49,590 nt of DNA from Propionicimonas sp. (GCA_027492575.1 JAPUEM010000124.1:5624-55213); one strand, 5' to 3'; shown: positions 33,866 through 44,265, numbered from the stretch's first letter. The notes: generated from the sequence alone by a model not told the origin. Numbers and translations are program-made.

Positions 33866-35164
33866 GTGCTGAGAACCCTCGACCTGCGTGGACGGCCCTT
33901 CGACCCCCGAGATCTGCCCCGGGCGCATTTCAACGTGGCCGCCGCTGTCGAGGTGGTGCGTCCGGTCGTCCAGGCGGTGGCCGAACGGGGTGAGGACGCT
34001 CTGCGCGAGTTCTCCGAACGCTTCGACCACGTCGTCCCCGGCAGCTTCCGGGTGCCCGCCGAGGCGCTCGCCGAAGCCGCCGCGGCGTTGGACGAGAACG
34101 ACCGTGAGGCCTTCACCGAGGCGATCGCCCGCCGCCGCCGGGTGGCCGCCGCCGAGGTGGACGCCGACGAGGTCCGCGTCGAGGTGGCCCCCGGGGCGGT
34201 CGTCTCCCAGCGTTCCGTCCCGGTCGGACGGGTCGGGCTGTACGTGCCGGGCGGGCTGGCGCCGCTGGCCTCCAGCGTCCTGATGAACGTGGTGCCCGCC
34301 CAGGCCGCCGGGGTCGGCTCGATCGCGGTGAGCTCACCGCCGCAGGCCGAGTTCGGCGGGCTGCCGCACCCGAGCATCCTGGCGGTCTGCCACCTGCTCG
34401 GGGTGGACGAGGTGTACGCGGTGGGCGGCGCGCAGGCGATCGCCATGTTCGGCTACGGGGTGCCGGGATTGTGTGAGCCGGTGGACATGGTGACCGGGCC
34501 CGGCAACATCTACGTGGTCGCCGCCAAGCGCATCCTGCAGGGCCGGATCGGCATCGACTCCGAGGCCGGGCCCACCGAGATCGCGATCCTCGCCGATGCG
34601 GGCGCCGACCCCCGGTACGTCGCCGCGGACCTGCTCTCGCAGGCCGAGCACGACCCGATGGCGGCCGCCGTCCTGATCACCGACAGCCCGGAACTCGCCG
34701 AGAAGGTGCGTGAGGAACTCGAACCGCAGGTGGCCGCGACCCGGCACGTCGAGCGGATCCGCACGGCGCTGGCCGGCGAGCAGTCGGCGATCGTGCTGAC
34801 CGACGACCTGGAGACCGCGATCGCCGTCGCCGACGCCTACGGCGCCGAGCACCTGGAGATCCAGACCGCCCATCCGGCCGCAGTCGCGGCCCGGATACGC
34901 AATGCCGGGGCGATCTTCCTCGGGCCGTGGTCGCCGGTGTCGCTGGGCGACTACGCCGCCGGCAGCACCCATGTGCTGCCCACCGCCGGCGCGGCGCGGC
35001 ACTCGTCCGGGCTGAACGTGAAGAGCTTCCGCAAGGCCGTCCACGTCATCGACTACAGCCGCGAAGCCCTGCTCGCGGTCGCGGACGCCGTCGAGACCTT
35101 CGCCGCCGCCGAGGGCCTGCCCGGCCACGGCGCGGCCGTCACCATCCGGAGGGAACGCCCGTGA
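33866..35164 (+). CDS. hisD: Histidinol dehydrogenase
   Basis: 432 aa; oxidises histidinol to histidine in two NAD+-dependent steps, the last of the pathway. Family blocks are clear: [80 protein letters not shown] (zinc and catalytic residues) and [18 protein letters not shown] end with [20 protein letters not shown] 33866 is set by the -10 hexamer. First gene of the five-gene his operon; its stop overlaps the hisC start by four bases (GTGA). Confidence 0.95.
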   Translation: MLRTLDLRGRPFDPRDLPRAHFNVAAAVEVVRPVVQAVAERGEDALREFSERFDHVVPGSFRVPAEALAEAAAALDENDREAFTEAIARRRRVAAAEVDADEVRVEVAPGAVVSQRSVPVGRVGLYVPGGLAPLASSVLMNVVPAQAAGVGSIAVSSPPQAEFGGLPHPSILAVCHLLGVDEVYAVGGAQAIAMFGYGVPGLCEPVDMVTGPGNIYVVAAKRILQGRIGIDSEAGPTEIAILADAGADPRYVAADLLSQAEHDPMAAAVLITDSPELAEKVREELEPQVAATRHVERIRTALAGEQSAIVLTDDLETAIAVADAYGAEHLEIQTAHPAAVAARIRNAGAIFLGPWSPVSLGDYAAGSTHVLPTAGAARHSSGLNVKSFRKAVHVIDYSREALLAVADAVETFAAAEGLPGHGAAVTIRRERP

Positions 35165-36255
35165 GGCCCGATCCGACCCTGGCCGAACTGCCGCTGCGTC
35201 CGGAACTGGTGGGGGAGGAGCCCTACGGCGCCCCCCAGATTCCGGACGTCGTGCTGCTCAACACCAACGAGAACCCCTACCCGCCGAGCCCGGCGATCAT
35301 CGCCGACATGGCTGCCGCGATCGTCGAGACGGCGTCGGGGGTGAACCGCTACCCGGACCGGGAGGCGGCTGCGCTGCGCGCCGACCTGGCCGCCTACCTC
35401 GGCCACGGCCTGGACGCGAGCCGGATCTGGGCGGCCAACGGCTCCAACGAGGTGATGACCCACCTGCTGGGCGCCTTCGCCGGGCCCGGACGCACGGTGC
35501 TCACCTTCGCGCCGACCTACTCGATGTACCCCGAGTACGCCCGCAACACCCACAGCGAGTACGTCGTGGCGCCCCGGACGGAGGGCTACGCCATCGACGC
35601 GGAGACCGCCGTCGCCGCGATCGCCGAGCACCGCCCGTCCGTGGTGATCGTGACCACGCCCAACAACCCGACCGGCACCACGACCCCGCTGTCGACCATC
35701 CGTGCGATCCTGGCCGCCACCGACGCCATCGTGGTGGTGGACGAGGCCTACCAGGAGTTCGCCCGCGACCCCGGGCAGACCGCCCTCACCCTGTTGGGCG
35801 AGTTCGGCAACCTGGTGGTGGCGCGGACGATGAGCAAGGCCTTCGCGCTCGCCGGCGGACGCCTGGGCTACTTCGCCGCCGCCCCCGCGATCGTGGACGC
35901 CTGCCGCATCGTCCGGCTGCCGTACCACCTCTCCGCGCAGACCCAGGCCCTGGCCCGGGTGGCGCTGGCGCACGCCCCGGAGATGCTCGCCGAGGTCGAT
36001 CGGCTGCGCGAGATTCGCGACGATCTGGTGGCCCGGTTGCCTCGACTGGGCGTCGAGGTCGTGCCCTCGGATGCGAACTTCTGTTTGTTCGGTCCCTTCG
36101 CCGACCGGCATGATGTCTGGCAACGGCTGCTCGACCGCGGCATCCTGGTGCGCGAGGTCGGGCCGGCCGGCTGGCTCCGGGTGTCGATCGGGACCCCCGA
36201 GCAGACCGAGCAGTTCTATGCGGCGCTGGCTGCCGTGATGGAGGAGATTCGATGA
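35161..36255 (+). CDS. hisC: Histidinol-phosphate aminotransferase
   Basis: 364 aa PLP enzyme converting imidazole-acetol phosphate to histidinol phosphate. Aminotransferase class I/II fold: [55 protein letters not shown], and the PLP lysine near residue 226 in [16 protein letters not shown]; terminal Arg in [15 protein letters not shown] 35161 overlaps the hisD stop and the gene ends in an ATGA overlap with hisB. Confidence 0.95.
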   Translation: MRPDPTLAELPLRPELVGEEPYGAPQIPDVVLLNTNENPYPPSPAIIADMAAAIVETASGVNRYPDREAAALRADLAAYLGHGLDASRIWAANGSNEVMTHLLGAFAGPGRTVLTFAPTYSMYPEYARNTHSEYVVAPRTEGYAIDAETAVAAIAEHRPSVVIVTTPNNPTGTTTPLSTIRAILAATDAIVVVDEAYQEFARDPGQTALTLLGEFGNLVVARTMSKAFALAGGRLGYFAAAPAIVDACRIVRLPYHLSAQTQALARVALAHAPEMLAEVDRLREIRDDLVARLPRLGVEVVPSDANFCLFGPFADRHDVWQRLLDRGILVREVGPAGWLRVSIGTPEQTEQFYAALAAVMEEIR

Positions 36256-36869
36256 CCACGCCCCGTACGGCTGTCGTGGAACGGCAGACCAGCGAGTCGT
36301 CGGTGCGCGTCGCGCTCAACCTGGACGGCACCGGCCGCTCCACGATCTCGACCGGAGTCGGCTTCTACGACCACATGCTGACCGCGCTGGCCAAGCACTC
36401 CCTGATCGACCTGGAGATCGCCACCACCGGCGACCTGCACATCGACGGCCACCACTCCATCGAGGACACCGCCATCGTGCTCGGCCTGGCGCTTTCCGAG
36501 GCGCTGGGGGACAAGAAGGGCATCCGGCGGTTCGCCGACGCCACCGTCCCGCTGGACGAGGCGCTGGCGCACTGCGTGGTCGACCTGGCCGGGCGGGCCT
36601 TCGTCTCCCACACCGGCGAACCGGAGGGTCAGGTCTACGTCCAGATCGGCGGCTCGGGGGTGCCCTACCTGGGGTCGATGACCCGGCACGTGCTGGAGTC
36701 GTTCGCGATCAACGCCCGGATCTGCCTGCACATGCGAGTGCTGGCCGGACGTGACCCGCACCACATCGTCGAGGCCCAGTTCAAGGCGCTGGCCCGCGCG
36801 CTGCGCGACGCCGTCGCCTACGACCCGCGGATCGCCGGCGAGATCCCGTCCACCAAGGGCGCCCTGTGA
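36252..36869 (+). CDS. hisB: Imidazoleglycerol-phosphate dehydratase
   Basis: 205 aa monofunctional IGPD (no phosphatase fusion). The duplicated metal-binding motifs are seen as [16 protein letters not shown] with [11 protein letters not shown], and [13 protein letters not shown] with [19 protein letters not shown]. Dehydrates imidazole-glycerol phosphate to imidazole-acetol phosphate using Mn2+. ATGA overlap with hisC, GTGA overlap with hisH. Confidence 0.96.
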   Translation: MTTPRTAVVERQTSESSVRVALNLDGTGRSTISTGVGFYDHMLTALAKHSLIDLEIATTGDLHIDGHHSIEDTAIVLGLALSEALGDKKGIRRFADATVPLDEALAHCVVDLAGRAFVSHTGEPEGQVYVQIGGSGVPYLGSMTRHVLESFAINARICLHMRVLAGRDPHHIVEAQFKALARALRDAVAYDPRIAGEIPSTKGAL

Positions 36870-37507
36870 CCGCTGGGCAGCCCCGGGTGGCGGTGCTCGA
36901 CTACGGGTCGGGCAACCTGCACTCGGTCACCCGGGCGCTTTCCGCGGCCGGGGCGGACGTGCTGCTCACCTCGGACGCCGACGCGTGCGTGGCCGCCGAC
37001 GGGCTGGTCGTCCCCGGGGTGGGGGCCTTCGCCGCCTGCATGGAGGGGCTGATCGAGGTCGGCGGGCCCGGGATCGTCGCCGCCCGGCTCAAGGCGGAGC
37101 GTCCGGTCTTCGGCATCTGCGTCGGCCACCAGGTGATGTTCGGGCTGGGCGTCGAGCACGACATCCCGGTCGAGGGCCTCGGCGTCCTGCCCGGGGTTGT
37201 GGAGGAATTGCACGCCCTGCCGCTGCCGCACATGGGCTGGAACACCGTCGAGCCGCCCGCCGACAGCCGGATGTTCGCCGGGATCGCGGGGGAGCGGTTC
37301 TACTTCGTCCACTCCTACGGGGTGCGGCGCTGCTCGGAGACGCCCACCCATGTCGCCTGGTCCGAGCACGGTGGCGACCGCTTCGTCGCCGCCGTCGAAG
37401 CCGGTCCGTTGTGGACCACCCAATTCCACCCGGAGAAATCCGGCACCGCCGGCGCCCGGCTGCTGCGCAACTGGGTTTCGACCCTGACCATGAAGGACTT
37501 CGGATGA
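36866..37507 (+). CDS. hisH: Imidazole glycerol phosphate synthase glutaminase subunit
   Basis: 213 aa class I glutamine amidotransferase. Opening [18 protein letters not shown], oxyanion strand [11 protein letters not shown], nucleophile Cys in [12 protein letters not shown] (more often GICLGMQ), and the His-Glu pair in [13 protein letters not shown]. It delivers ammonia to HisF, which is not encoded in this window. GTG at 36866. Overlaps priA by four bases. Confidence 0.95.
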   Translation: MTAGQPRVAVLDYGSGNLHSVTRALSAAGADVLLTSDADACVAADGLVVPGVGAFAACMEGLIEVGGPGIVAARLKAERPVFGICVGHQVMFGLGVEHDIPVEGLGVLPGVVEELHALPLPHMGWNTVEPPADSRMFAGIAGERFYFVHSYGVRRCSETPTHVAWSEHGGDRFVAAVEAGPLWTTQFHPEKSGTAGARLLRNWVSTLTMKDFG

Positions 37508-38340
37508 CACACCTGCAACTCCTGCCCGCGGTCGACGTCCAGGGCGGGCAGGCGGTGCAGCTCGTCCAGGGGGTCGCGGGCAGCGAGAAGGTCTTCGGCG
37601 ACCCGCTGGCCGCCGCCATGCGCTGGCAGGAGGCCGGCGCCGAATGGATCCACCTGGTCGACCTGGACGCCGCCTTCGGCCGCGGCTCGAACGCCGAGCT
37701 GCTGGCGTCCATCATCGAGAAGCTGGACGTGCAGGTGGAGCTCTCCGGCGGGATCCGGGACGACGCGTCACTGCGGCGGGCGCTGGGCACCGGCTGCCGC
37801 CGGGTCAACATCGGCACCGCCGCCCTGGAGAACCCCGAGTGGTGCGACCGGGTGATCGGCGACTTCGGCGACCGGATCGCCATCGGCCTCGACGTCCGCG
37901 GCGACCGGCTGGCCGCCCGCGGCTGGACCCGCGAGGGCGGCAACGTCTGGGAGATCCTGGAGCGGCTCAACGCCGCCGGCTGTGCCCGCTACGTGGTCAC
38001 CGACGTCGCCAGCGACGGCATGCTCACCGGCCCCAACGTCGACCTGCTCCGCCAGGTCTGCGAACGCACCGACGCCCCGGTGATCGCCTCCGGCGGCATC
38101 GCCCAGCTCGACGATCTCCGGGTCCTGCGCGACCTCGTCCCGCTGGGCGTCGAGGGCGCCATCATCGGCACCGCCCTCTACGTCGGCAACTTCACCCTCG
38201 AGGAAGCCCTGGACGTCGCCGGCCGGCCCCCATTTCGCCAGTTCCTGAAGGACATGGCGGAGTTCCGCGATGAGCATGGCGGCGTGGAGCTCGAGCGACC
38301 GGAGTACCTCGACTACGAGCCGAGAAACCCGCTCGCCTAG
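37504..38340 (+). CDS. priA: HisA/PriA phosphoribosyl isomerase with C-terminal extension
   Basis: 278 aa TIM-barrel isomerase acting on ProFAR (histidine) and, in actinobacteria lacking TrpF, also on PRA (tryptophan). Catalytic aspartates are in [10 protein letters not shown] and [11 protein letters not shown]; phosphate-binding strands are ELSGGIRDD and [12 protein letters not shown]. The usual length is about 240-245, so the last ~35 residues ([17 protein letters not shown]..., ending [12 protein letters not shown]) are an add-on. Last gene of hisD-C-B-H-A; hisF, normally next, is absent here. Confidence 0.92.
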   Translation: MTHLQLLPAVDVQGGQAVQLVQGVAGSEKVFGDPLAAAMRWQEAGAEWIHLVDLDAAFGRGSNAELLASIIEKLDVQVELSGGIRDDASLRRALGTGCRRVNIGTAALENPEWCDRVIGDFGDRIAIGLDVRGDRLAARGWTREGGNVWEILERLNAAGCARYVVTDVASDGMLTGPNVDLLRQVCERTDAPVIASGGIAQLDDLRVLRDLVPLGVEGAIIGTALYVGNFTLEEALDVAGRPPFRQFLKDMAEFRDEHGGVELERPEYLDYEPRNPLA

Positions 38341-38396
38341 CGCGAATCGGGGATCGACCGGGGGTTGGTCAGGGGAAACGGCAGCGGGAGCATGGA

Positions 38397-38402
38397 TAGG
38401 CT
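38397..38402 (+). promoter_or_regulatory. -10 hexamer for leaderless small membrane protein
   Basis: TAGGCT with a 6-base gap to the ATG at 38409. Confidence 0.4.
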
Positions 38403-38408
38403 CTGGGC

Positions 38409-38717
38409 ATGAGCACCTCCGACTATCGCGAGCCCACCAACGACGAGCTGTGGCCGCAGGCTCCGAACCTTCCGCCGGCCTCGGGGGCGGCGCATCCGGG
38501 ACAGGCCATGGTGCCGCATCAGGCGGCGCCCGTCCCGGCTCCTGTTCCCGCGGCTCCGGCCGACCGGACCTCGTTCGTGCTGGCGCTGGTCTCGCTGGTC
38601 GTGGGCATCCCGATCTCGGCCATCACCAGCAGCATCGCGGGCCTGCCGGGGCTGCTGATCGCGTGGATCGGGATCGTGCTGGTGAACGTCGTCTACGCCT
38701 GGGGCAGGCGGCGCTGA
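38409..38717 (+). CDS. Small membrane protein of unknown function
   Basis: 102 aa. A Pro/Ala-rich soluble N-terminal half (LWPQAPNLPPASG, PVPAPVPAAPADR) is followed by two closely spaced helices (SFVLALVSLVVGIPISAITS and LPGLLIAWIGIVLVNVVYAW) and a basic end GRRR. No family recognised. The near-perfect leaderless hexamer spacing supports it as real. Stands alone between priA and yebC. Confidence 0.65.
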   Translation: MSTSDYREPTNDELWPQAPNLPPASGAAHPGQAMVPHQAAPVPAPVPAAPADRTSFVLALVSLVVGIPISAITSSIAGLPGLLIAWIGIVLVNVVYAWGRRR

Positions 38718-38752
38718 AGCCGCTCGGTTCGGCCGTCGGGTGGGTGCTGCCC

Positions 38753-38792
38753 TAGAGTGAAGTCCGCACTTTTCGCTTCAGACACGGAAGGA
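38753..38792 (+). promoter_or_regulatory. yebC promoter -10 and ribosome-binding site
   Basis: TAGAGT (38753-38758) is followed about 27 bases later by GGAAGGA (38786-38792), five bases before the yebC ATG: a leadered mRNA, in contrast with its neighbours. Confidence 0.4.
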
Positions 38793-38797
38793 CGTCT

Positions 38798-39565
38798 ATG
38801 AGCGGGCACTCCAAATGGGCCACCACCAAGCACAAGAAGGCCGCTATCGATGCCAAGCGCGGCAAGCTCTTCGCCAAGCTGATCAAGAACATCGAGGTCG
38901 CGGCACGAGTCGGCGGCGGTGACCCTGGCGGGAACCCGACCCTCTACGACGCCATCCAGAAGGCCAAGAAGAACTCCGTCCCGAACGACAACATCGACCG
39001 TGCGGTCAAGCGCGGCAGCGGGGTCGGCGGCGACGCGGTCGACTACCTCGAGATCACCTACGAGGCCTACGGCCCGGCCGGGGTCGCGATCCTGATCGAG
39101 TGCCTCACCGACAACCGCAACCGGTCGGCGTCCGACGTGAAGGTGGCGGTCACCCGCAACGGCGGCACCATGGCCGACGTCGGCTCCGTCTCCCGGATCT
39201 TCGACCGCAAGGGCGTCGTCGAGCTGGCCAAGGCCCAGGGCGGGCGCGATCTCACCGAGGACGAAGTCCTGGAGGCCACGCTGGACGCCGACCCGGAGGA
39301 CGTCTCCGACGAAGGCGAGACCTTCAAGATCACCAGCGACCCGAGCGTTGTGGTCGAGGTGCGCAAGGCCGTCCAGGCCGCCGGCTTCGACTACGACTCC
39401 GCCGAGGTGCAGTTCGTCCCGCAGTACACCCAGTCGGTGGACGCCCAGGACGCCGCCGAGAAGCTGTTCAAGCTGCTGGACGCCATCGAAGACCTGGACG
39501 ACGTGCAGAACGTCTACTCCAACGAGGACGTCCCCGACGAGATCCTGGAACAGCTGGAAGGCTGA
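38798..39565 (+). CDS. yebC: YebC/PmpR family protein
   Basis: 255 aa, typical length. Starts [21 protein letters not shown], the family signature, with [30 protein letters not shown] and the central [19 protein letters not shown]. Long annotated as a transcription regulator (PmpR); recent work on YebC members points to ribosome association that helps translate proline-rich stretches. Both views fit a gene upstream of ruvCAB, a very common arrangement. Strong ribosome-binding site GGAAGGA. Confidence 0.95.
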   Translation: MSGHSKWATTKHKKAAIDAKRGKLFAKLIKNIEVAARVGGGDPGGNPTLYDAIQKAKKNSVPNDNIDRAVKRGSGVGGDAVDYLEITYEAYGPAGVAILIECLTDNRNRSASDVKVAVTRNGGTMADVGSVSRIFDRKGVVELAKAQGGRDLTEDEVLEATLDADPEDVSDEGETFKITSDPSVVVEVRKAVQAAGFDYDSAEVQFVPQYTQSVDAQDAAEKLFKLLDAIEDLDDVQNVYSNEDVPDEILEQLEG

Positions 39566-39574
39566 CTTCCACGT

Positions 39575-39735
39575 CATTCGTCACTCCCGCGTAGGCGGGA
39601 ATCTCCCGTTCCGCGGGCCAGTGCGGAGATCCCCGCCTTCGCGGGGATGACGGAAGGTGGGGGGCTGCGGGGATGACGGTGGTGAAGCGGTTGCCTTGGC
39701 CACGTCATCCCGGGCTTGACCTGGGATCTCAACGC
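39575..39735. repeat. REP-like family B cluster
   Basis: Between yebC and ruvC: CACTCCCGCGTAGGCGGGAATC, then GAGATCCCCGCCTTCGCGGGGATGACGG, then a third, CGTCATCCCGGGCTTGACCTGGGATCTC. Each is a short palindrome around CCCGC...GCGGG or CCCGG...CTGGG. Confidence 0.85.
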
Positions 39736-39775
39736 ACGTCGGCGTGGCTGCTGGCCCGACGACGGATAGCCGCCT

Positions 39776-39798
39776 TAGTATCCGAACAGTTGTTCGGA
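39776..39798 (+). promoter_or_regulatory. ruvC -10 element with overlapping LexA (SOS) box
   Basis: TAGTAT (39776-39781) is immediately followed, with one shared base, by TCCGAACAGTTGTTCGGA (39781-39798), an 18-bp perfect palindrome apart from the central bases. It contains GAAC-N4-GTTC, the Gram-positive LexA operator. The predicted transcription start would fall inside the box, so bound LexA would block initiation. Confidence 0.85.
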
Positions 39799-39812
39799 CG
39801 GATGAGGTGGCG

Positions 39813-40337
39813 ATGCGTGTCCTTGGGGTGGATCCCGGGCTGACCCGGTGCGGGGTCGGGGTGATCGAAGGCGAACCCGGACGGCCGCCACGGCTGGTCG
39901 CCGTGGGCGTCATCACCACGCCGGCAGACCTCGATCACGCCCGCCGGCTGCTGCGGATCGCCGACGGCCTGGAGGAGTGGGTGGCGGAGCATCGACCCGA
40001 CGCGATCGCGGTGGAGCGGGTTTTCGCCGACTCCAACGTCCTCTCCGTGATGGGGACGGCCCAGGCCGCCGGGCTGGCGATGGTCGCGGGCGCCCGGCGC
40101 GGCATCCCCGTCCACCTGCACACGCCCACCGAGGTCAAGGCCGCGATCACCGGCTCCGGACGGGCCGACAAGGCCCAGGTGGGCGCCATGGTCACCCGCA
40201 TCCTCAAGCTGGACGCCGCCCCCAAGCCGGCGGACGCCGCGGACGCCGTGGCGCTGGCGATCTGCCACCTGTGGCGCGGCGCCGGGCAGAGCCGCATCGA
40301 GGCGGCCCTGGCGAAGGCGAAGCGGGTGCCGGCATGA
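39813..40337 (+). CDS. ruvC: Holliday junction resolvase RuvC
   Basis: 174 aa endonuclease that resolves Holliday junctions. Catalytic acids lie in [13 protein letters not shown] (Asp7), IAVERVFAD (Glu) and the C-terminal [14 protein letters not shown] (two Asp). ATG at 39813 follows GATGAGGTGG. First gene of ruvCAB; stop overlaps ruvA by four bases. Under LexA control by the upstream box. Confidence 0.96.
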   Translation: MRVLGVDPGLTRCGVGVIEGEPGRPPRLVAVGVITTPADLDHARRLLRIADGLEEWVAEHRPDAIAVERVFADSNVLSVMGTAQAAGLAMVAGARRGIPVHLHTPTEVKAAITGSGRADKAQVGAMVTRILKLDAAPKPADAADAVALAICHLWRGAGQSRIEAALAKAKRVPA

Positions 40338-40921
40338 TCGCCCAGTTGCGCGGCAATGTGGTGGCGGTCGGCGCCACCTGGGTGGTGGTCGAGGCCGGCG
40401 GCTTCGGGCTGCGGGCGCTGTGCACCCCGGCCACCGCGGGCGCCCAGCGACTCGGCCGCGAGACCACCCTGTACACCTCGCTGGTGGTCCGTGAGGATTC
40501 GCTCACCCTCTACGGCTTCGCCGGCGCCGACGAGCGCGACTGCTTCGAACTCGTCCAGACCGCCAGCGGCATCGGACCGAAGATCGCCCTCGCCGTGATC
40601 TCCACCCTCGGCCCGGACGACCTGCGCGCCGCCGTCGCCGGTGGCAACGTTGCGGCGCTCACCCGCGTCCCGGGAATCGGCGCCAAGGGCGCGCAGCGGC
40701 TCATCCTGGAACTCAAGGACAAGGTCGGCCAGCTGGCGGTCGCCGGCCAGCAGGGCACGCTGGCAAGTGGCTGGCGGGATCAGGTCAAGGCCGGCCTGGA
40801 GGGGCTGGGCTGGTCGAGCCGGGACGCCGACAGCGCCTGTGATCGGGTGGCGGCGCTGGCCGAGACCGAGACCTCGGTGGCGGTGCTGATGCGCGCCGCC
40901 CTGCAGACCCTGGCAAAGTGA
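40334..40921 (+). CDS. ruvA: Holliday junction branch-migration protein RuvA
   Basis: 195 aa. N-terminal OB domain ([12 protein letters not shown] ... [21 protein letters not shown]), two helix-hairpin-helix motifs ([14 protein letters not shown] and [19 protein letters not shown]) and the C-terminal UBA-like domain that contacts RuvB ([16 protein letters not shown]). Tetramers hold the four-way junction open for RuvB. GTGA overlap with ruvB. Confidence 0.96.
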   Translation: MIAQLRGNVVAVGATWVVVEAGGFGLRALCTPATAGAQRLGRETTLYTSLVVREDSLTLYGFAGADERDCFELVQTASGIGPKIALAVISTLGPDDLRAAVAGGNVAALTRVPGIGAKGAQRLILELKDKVGQLAVAGQQGTLASGWRDQVKAGLEGLGWSSRDADSACDRVAALAETETSVAVLMRAALQTLAK

Positions 40922-41964
40922 ACCCCGTGACCCGCGACGCCGAGACCGATCCGCTCGACCCGTACGTCCACCTGGGCGAGCAGGCGGCCGAATCCGCGCT
41001 GCGTCCGGGCAAGCTGGCCGAGTTCGGCGGGCAGCCGCGGGTCAGCGACCAGCTCGGCCTGGTGCTGGACGCCGCCCGCCACCGCGGCGCGGTCCCCGAG
41101 CACGTCCTGCTCTCGGGCCCGCCCGGGCTGGGCAAGACCACCCTGGCGATGATCATCGCCGCCGAGCTCTCCGCCCCGCTGCGAATCAGCTCCGGCCCGG
41201 CCATCCAGCACGCCGGCGACCTGGCCGCCATCCTCTCCGGGCTCACCGAGGGGGAGGTCTTCTTCCTCGACGAGATCCACCGGATGTCGCGTCCGGCCGA
41301 GGAGATGCTCTACCTGGCCATGGAGGATTTCCGGGTCGACGTGGTGGTCGGCAAGGGCCCGGGCGCCACCGCGATTCCGCTGGAGATCCCGCCGTTCACT
41401 CTGGTCGGGGCCACCACCCGCGCCGGGCTGCTGCCCGGCCCGCTACGCGACCGGTTCGGCTTCACCGCCCAGCTCGACTTCTACGAGGCCGAGGCTCTGG
41501 AGCGGATCATCGTCCGCTCGGCCGGCCTGCTCGGCATCGAACTGGACGCCGCCGCCGCCGCCGAGATCGCCTCCCGCTCCCGCGGCACCCCGCGGATCGC
41601 CAACCGGCTGCTGCGCCGGGTGCGCGACTACGCCCAGGTGCGTGCCGACGGCCGGCTCAGCCGCACGGTGGCTCAGGCGGCGCTGGAACTGTACGAGGTC
41701 GACCCGCTCGGCCTGGACCGGCTCGACAGAGCGGTGCTGGACGCCCTGTGCCGCCGTTTCGGCGGCGGGCCGGTGGGCATCACCACCCTCGCCATGGCGG
41801 TGGCCGAGGAGACCGAGACCGTCGAGGAGGTCGCCGAGCCGTTCCTGGTGCGCCAAGGCTTCCTGGCCCGCACCCCCCGGGGCCGGGTGGCCACCCCGCG
41901 CGCCTGGAGCCACCTGGGCCTCACCCGGCCGCAGACCGCCCCCGACCTGTTCTCCGGCGACTGA
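40918..41964 (+). CDS. ruvB: Holliday junction DNA helicase RuvB
   Basis: 348 aa AAA+ motor. Walker [12 protein letters not shown], Walker [10 protein letters not shown], sensor [10 protein letters not shown], arginine-finger region PLRDRFG, and the C-terminal winged helix ([17 protein letters not shown]...[13 protein letters not shown]). GTG 40918 overlaps the ruvA stop; a GTG nine bases on is possible. Last gene of the SOS operon; yajC starts about 130 bases later. Confidence 0.97.
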   Translation: MNPVTRDAETDPLDPYVHLGEQAAESALRPGKLAEFGGQPRVSDQLGLVLDAARHRGAVPEHVLLSGPPGLGKTTLAMIIAAELSAPLRISSGPAIQHAGDLAAILSGLTEGEVFFLDEIHRMSRPAEEMLYLAMEDFRVDVVVGKGPGATAIPLEIPPFTLVGATTRAGLLPGPLRDRFGFTAQLDFYEAEALERIIVRSAGLLGIELDAAAAAEIASRSRGTPRIANRLLRRVRDYAQVRADGRLSRTVAQAALELYEVDPLGLDRLDRAVLDALCRRFGGGPVGITTLAMAVAEETETVEEVAEPFLVRQGFLARTPRGRVATPRAWSHLGLTRPQTAPDLFSGD

Positions 41965-42097
41965 CCAGGCGCGCACTCGGGGCCACAACCGGTTCCGCAC
42001 CGTGCCGGATGCCGGATTTCACGGAAACCGGCGCTAGGCTACGAGATCGGCGGACCCAGCCGTTGCGCTGAGCCAGGCAAACGTGAGGACTTTTTCA

Positions 42098-42565
42098 GTG
42101 GATAGCATCCTGTTCATCGTCGTGATCGCCGCGGCCATGTACTTCCTGATGATCCGGCCGCAGCAGAAGCGCGCCAAGGAGCAGAAGGAGAAGATGGCGG
42201 CGCTGGAGGCCGGCGCCCGCGTGATGACCATCTCCGGCATCGTCGGCACCATCCGTCACCTGGGCGACAAGCAGGCGATCCTCGAGGTCGCCCCCGGCGT
42301 GGAGCTGGTGATCGACAAGCGGGCGATCTCGACCCAGGCGATCGAGGACGAGTTCGAGTTCGCCGACGACGCGGACGCCGAGGCCGAGACCCCGCTCGAG
42401 AACGAGACCGAGGGCGCCGTCGAGCCGAGCAACGAGGAACTCGAGCTGGAGCCGGCCGACTTCGACCCCGCTCCCGCGCCCCTGGCCTTCGACCACACCC
42501 CTGAGCCCCTCACCTTCGACCCGACTCCGCCGGCTGAGCCGACCGAGGAACCCCGACAGAACTGA
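42098..42565 (+). CDS. yajC: Preprotein translocase subunit YajC
   Basis: 155 aa. Single N-terminal helix (SILFIVVIAAAMYFLMI) followed by RPQQKRAKEQKEKMAALEAGARVMTISGI, the standard YajC core, then an unusually long acidic Pro-rich tail (~60 residues, for example PADFDPAPAPLAFD). GTG at 42098 is preceded by GAGGA eight bases upstream, which rules out the earlier GTG at 42083. Partner of SecDF in the holotranslocon. A possible -10 TAGGCT lies at about 42034. Confidence 0.92.
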   Translation: MDSILFIVVIAAAMYFLMIRPQQKRAKEQKEKMAALEAGARVMTISGIVGTIRHLGDKQAILEVAPGVELVIDKRAISTQAIEDEFEFADDADAEAETPLENETEGAVEPSNEELELEPADFDPAPAPLAFDHTPEPLTFDPTPPAEPTEEPRQN

Positions 42566-42600
42566 TCACGCCGGCGACGCTGGCAACGAGGAACACGAAC

Positions 42601-44265
42601 GTGGCAACGACAAGCAGGAAGCACGCGCATCCGGTCCGCACCCTGGTGGTGTTCGGGCTCGTGATCGCGGCACTCTACGCCGTGATGGGGATCTCGGGGG
42701 TGTTCACCCCCAAGCTCGGTCTCGACCTGCGCGGGGGCACCACCATCACCCTGACGGTGGCGAACATCACCGGTGAGGGCTCGGTCGATCCGACCAGCCT
42801 GGAACTGGCTCGCACGATCATCTCCCAGCGAGTCGACTCGATGGGCGTCGGCGAGACGGAGGTGACCACCAGCGGTGATCGTCAGATCATCGTGGCGGTG
42901 CCCAACGTCCAGGCCGAGGAGCTGACCAGGATGGTCGGCCAGACCGCTCAGCTCTACTTCCGCAAGGTCTACAACGTCGCCGCCGCGCCGGCGCAGCTGC
43001 CGGTCCCGGATCCGAACGAGAGCCCCTCGGCCGAACCGAGTGAGAGCGCGGCCCCGGCGCCGAGCGAGTCGCCGACCACCAACCGGCGTCCGCTGCCTCA
43101 GTTGCCGACCCCGGTGCCCAGCCCGCGTCCGACCGTCCCTGCCGAGACCGCTCCCAGCCTGGCGGATTCGCTGGCCTGGCAGCCCTCGGAGCGCGACAAC
43201 GCGGAGTTCGCCGCCTTCACCTGCGGTGAGCCCTCGCCGACCCCGTCGGTCACCGATCAGCCGCTGATCGCCTGCGACGAGACGTTCACCTACAAGTACC
43301 TGCTGGGCCCGGCCCTGATCAGCGGCGACAAGGTCACCCGCGCCTACGCGAACGTTCCGCAGCAGGCGGTCTCCTGGGAGGTCGGGCTGGAGTTCGACGA
43401 AGCCGGCGCCGCCGACTTCCTCACCGTCACCACCCACCTCGCCACCCAGACCGCGCCGATGGACCAGTTCGCGATCGTGCTGGACGACAAGGTGATCTCG
43501 GCTCCCTCGGTCTCCAACCCGATCCCGGGCGGACGGGCGTCCATCTCGGGCTCCTTCACGCAGACCAGCGCGACCGCGCTGGCCAACGTGCTGACCTACG
43601 GCGCGCTGCCGCTCTCCTTCGAGGTCTCCAGCGTCGACAACGTCTCGGCCAAGCTGGGCGGTGAGCAGTTGCAGGCCGGCCTGATCGCCGGCCTGATCGG
43701 CCTGATCCTGGTGATCGGCTACAGCCTGCTGTACTACCGCGGCCTGGCGATCGTCGTGGTCGCCTCGCTGGTGATCGCCGCGGCGATCACCTACGTGATG
43801 ATGGTGCTGCTGGGCCAGGGGATGGGCTTCGCGCTCAACCTGCCGGGCATCGCCGGCGCCATCCTCGCGATCGGCGTCACCGCCGACTCGTTCATCATCT
43901 ACTTCGAACGGATCCGGGACGAGGCCCGCGAGGGCCGCGGCCTGCGGACGGCGATCGAGACCGGCTGGCAGCGTTCGCGCAAGACCATTCTGGTGGCCGA
44001 CTCGGTGTCGCTGCTCAGCGCGGTGGTGCTCTTCGCCCTGGCGATCGGCTCTGTGCGCGGCTTCGCGTTCACCCTGGGCCTCACCACGATCATCGACATC
44101 GCGATCGTCTTCTGGTTCACCAAGCCGCTGATGACGCTGCTGGGCAAGACGAAGTTCTTCGGCGAGGGACGCAGGTTCTCCGGCTTCGAGGCCGAACACA
44201 TGGGCGCCACCCACCCGCTGCATGCGGGCAACCGGCGCCCGGCTAGCGCAGGGGGGGCGGCCTGA
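42601..44265 (+). CDS. secD: Protein translocase subunit SecD
   Basis: 554 aa. First helix, then GLDLRGGTTITLTV at the start of the large outer domain; the six-helix RND-like core begins near residue 355 (LQAGLIAGLIGLILVIGYSLLYYRG) and includes the conserved GITADSFIIYFERIRDE-type motif (GVTADSFIIYFERI). Between ~135 and 185 there is a Pro/Ser/Glu-rich insertion (PDPNESPSAEPSESAAPAPS...). SecD with SecF uses the proton gradient to pull exported proteins outward. GTG 42601 with GAGGA upstream. Confidence 0.95.
   Translation: MATTSRKHAHPVRTLVVFGLVIAALYAVMGISGVFTPKLGLDLRGGTTITLTVANITGEGSVDPTSLELARTIISQRVDSMGVGETEVTTSGDRQIIVAVPNVQAEELTRMVGQTAQLYFRKVYNVAAAPAQLPVPDPNESPSAEPSESAAPAPSESPTTNRRPLPQLPTPVPSPRPTVPAETAPSLADSLAWQPSERDNAEFAAFTCGEPSPTPSVTDQPLIACDETFTYKYLLGPALISGDKVTRAYANVPQQAVSWEVGLEFDEAGAADFLTVTTHLATQTAPMDQFAIVLDDKVISAPSVSNPIPGGRASISGSFTQTSATALANVLTYGALPLSFEVSSVDNVSAKLGGEQLQAGLIAGLIGLILVIGYSLLYYRGLAIVVVASLVIAAAITYVMMVLLGQGMGFALNLPGIAGAILAIGVTADSFIIYFERIRDEAREGRGLRTAIETGWQRSRKTILVADSVSLLSAVVLFALAIGSVRGFAFTLGLTTIIDIAIVFWFTKPLMTLLGKTKFFGEGRRFSGFEAEHMGATHPLHAGNRRPASAGGAA

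Noticed and set aside
33853..33866. Histidine attenuator or T-box before hisD
   Set aside because: The TACAAT-7-GTG layout leaves no transcribed leader, and there is no His-codon run.
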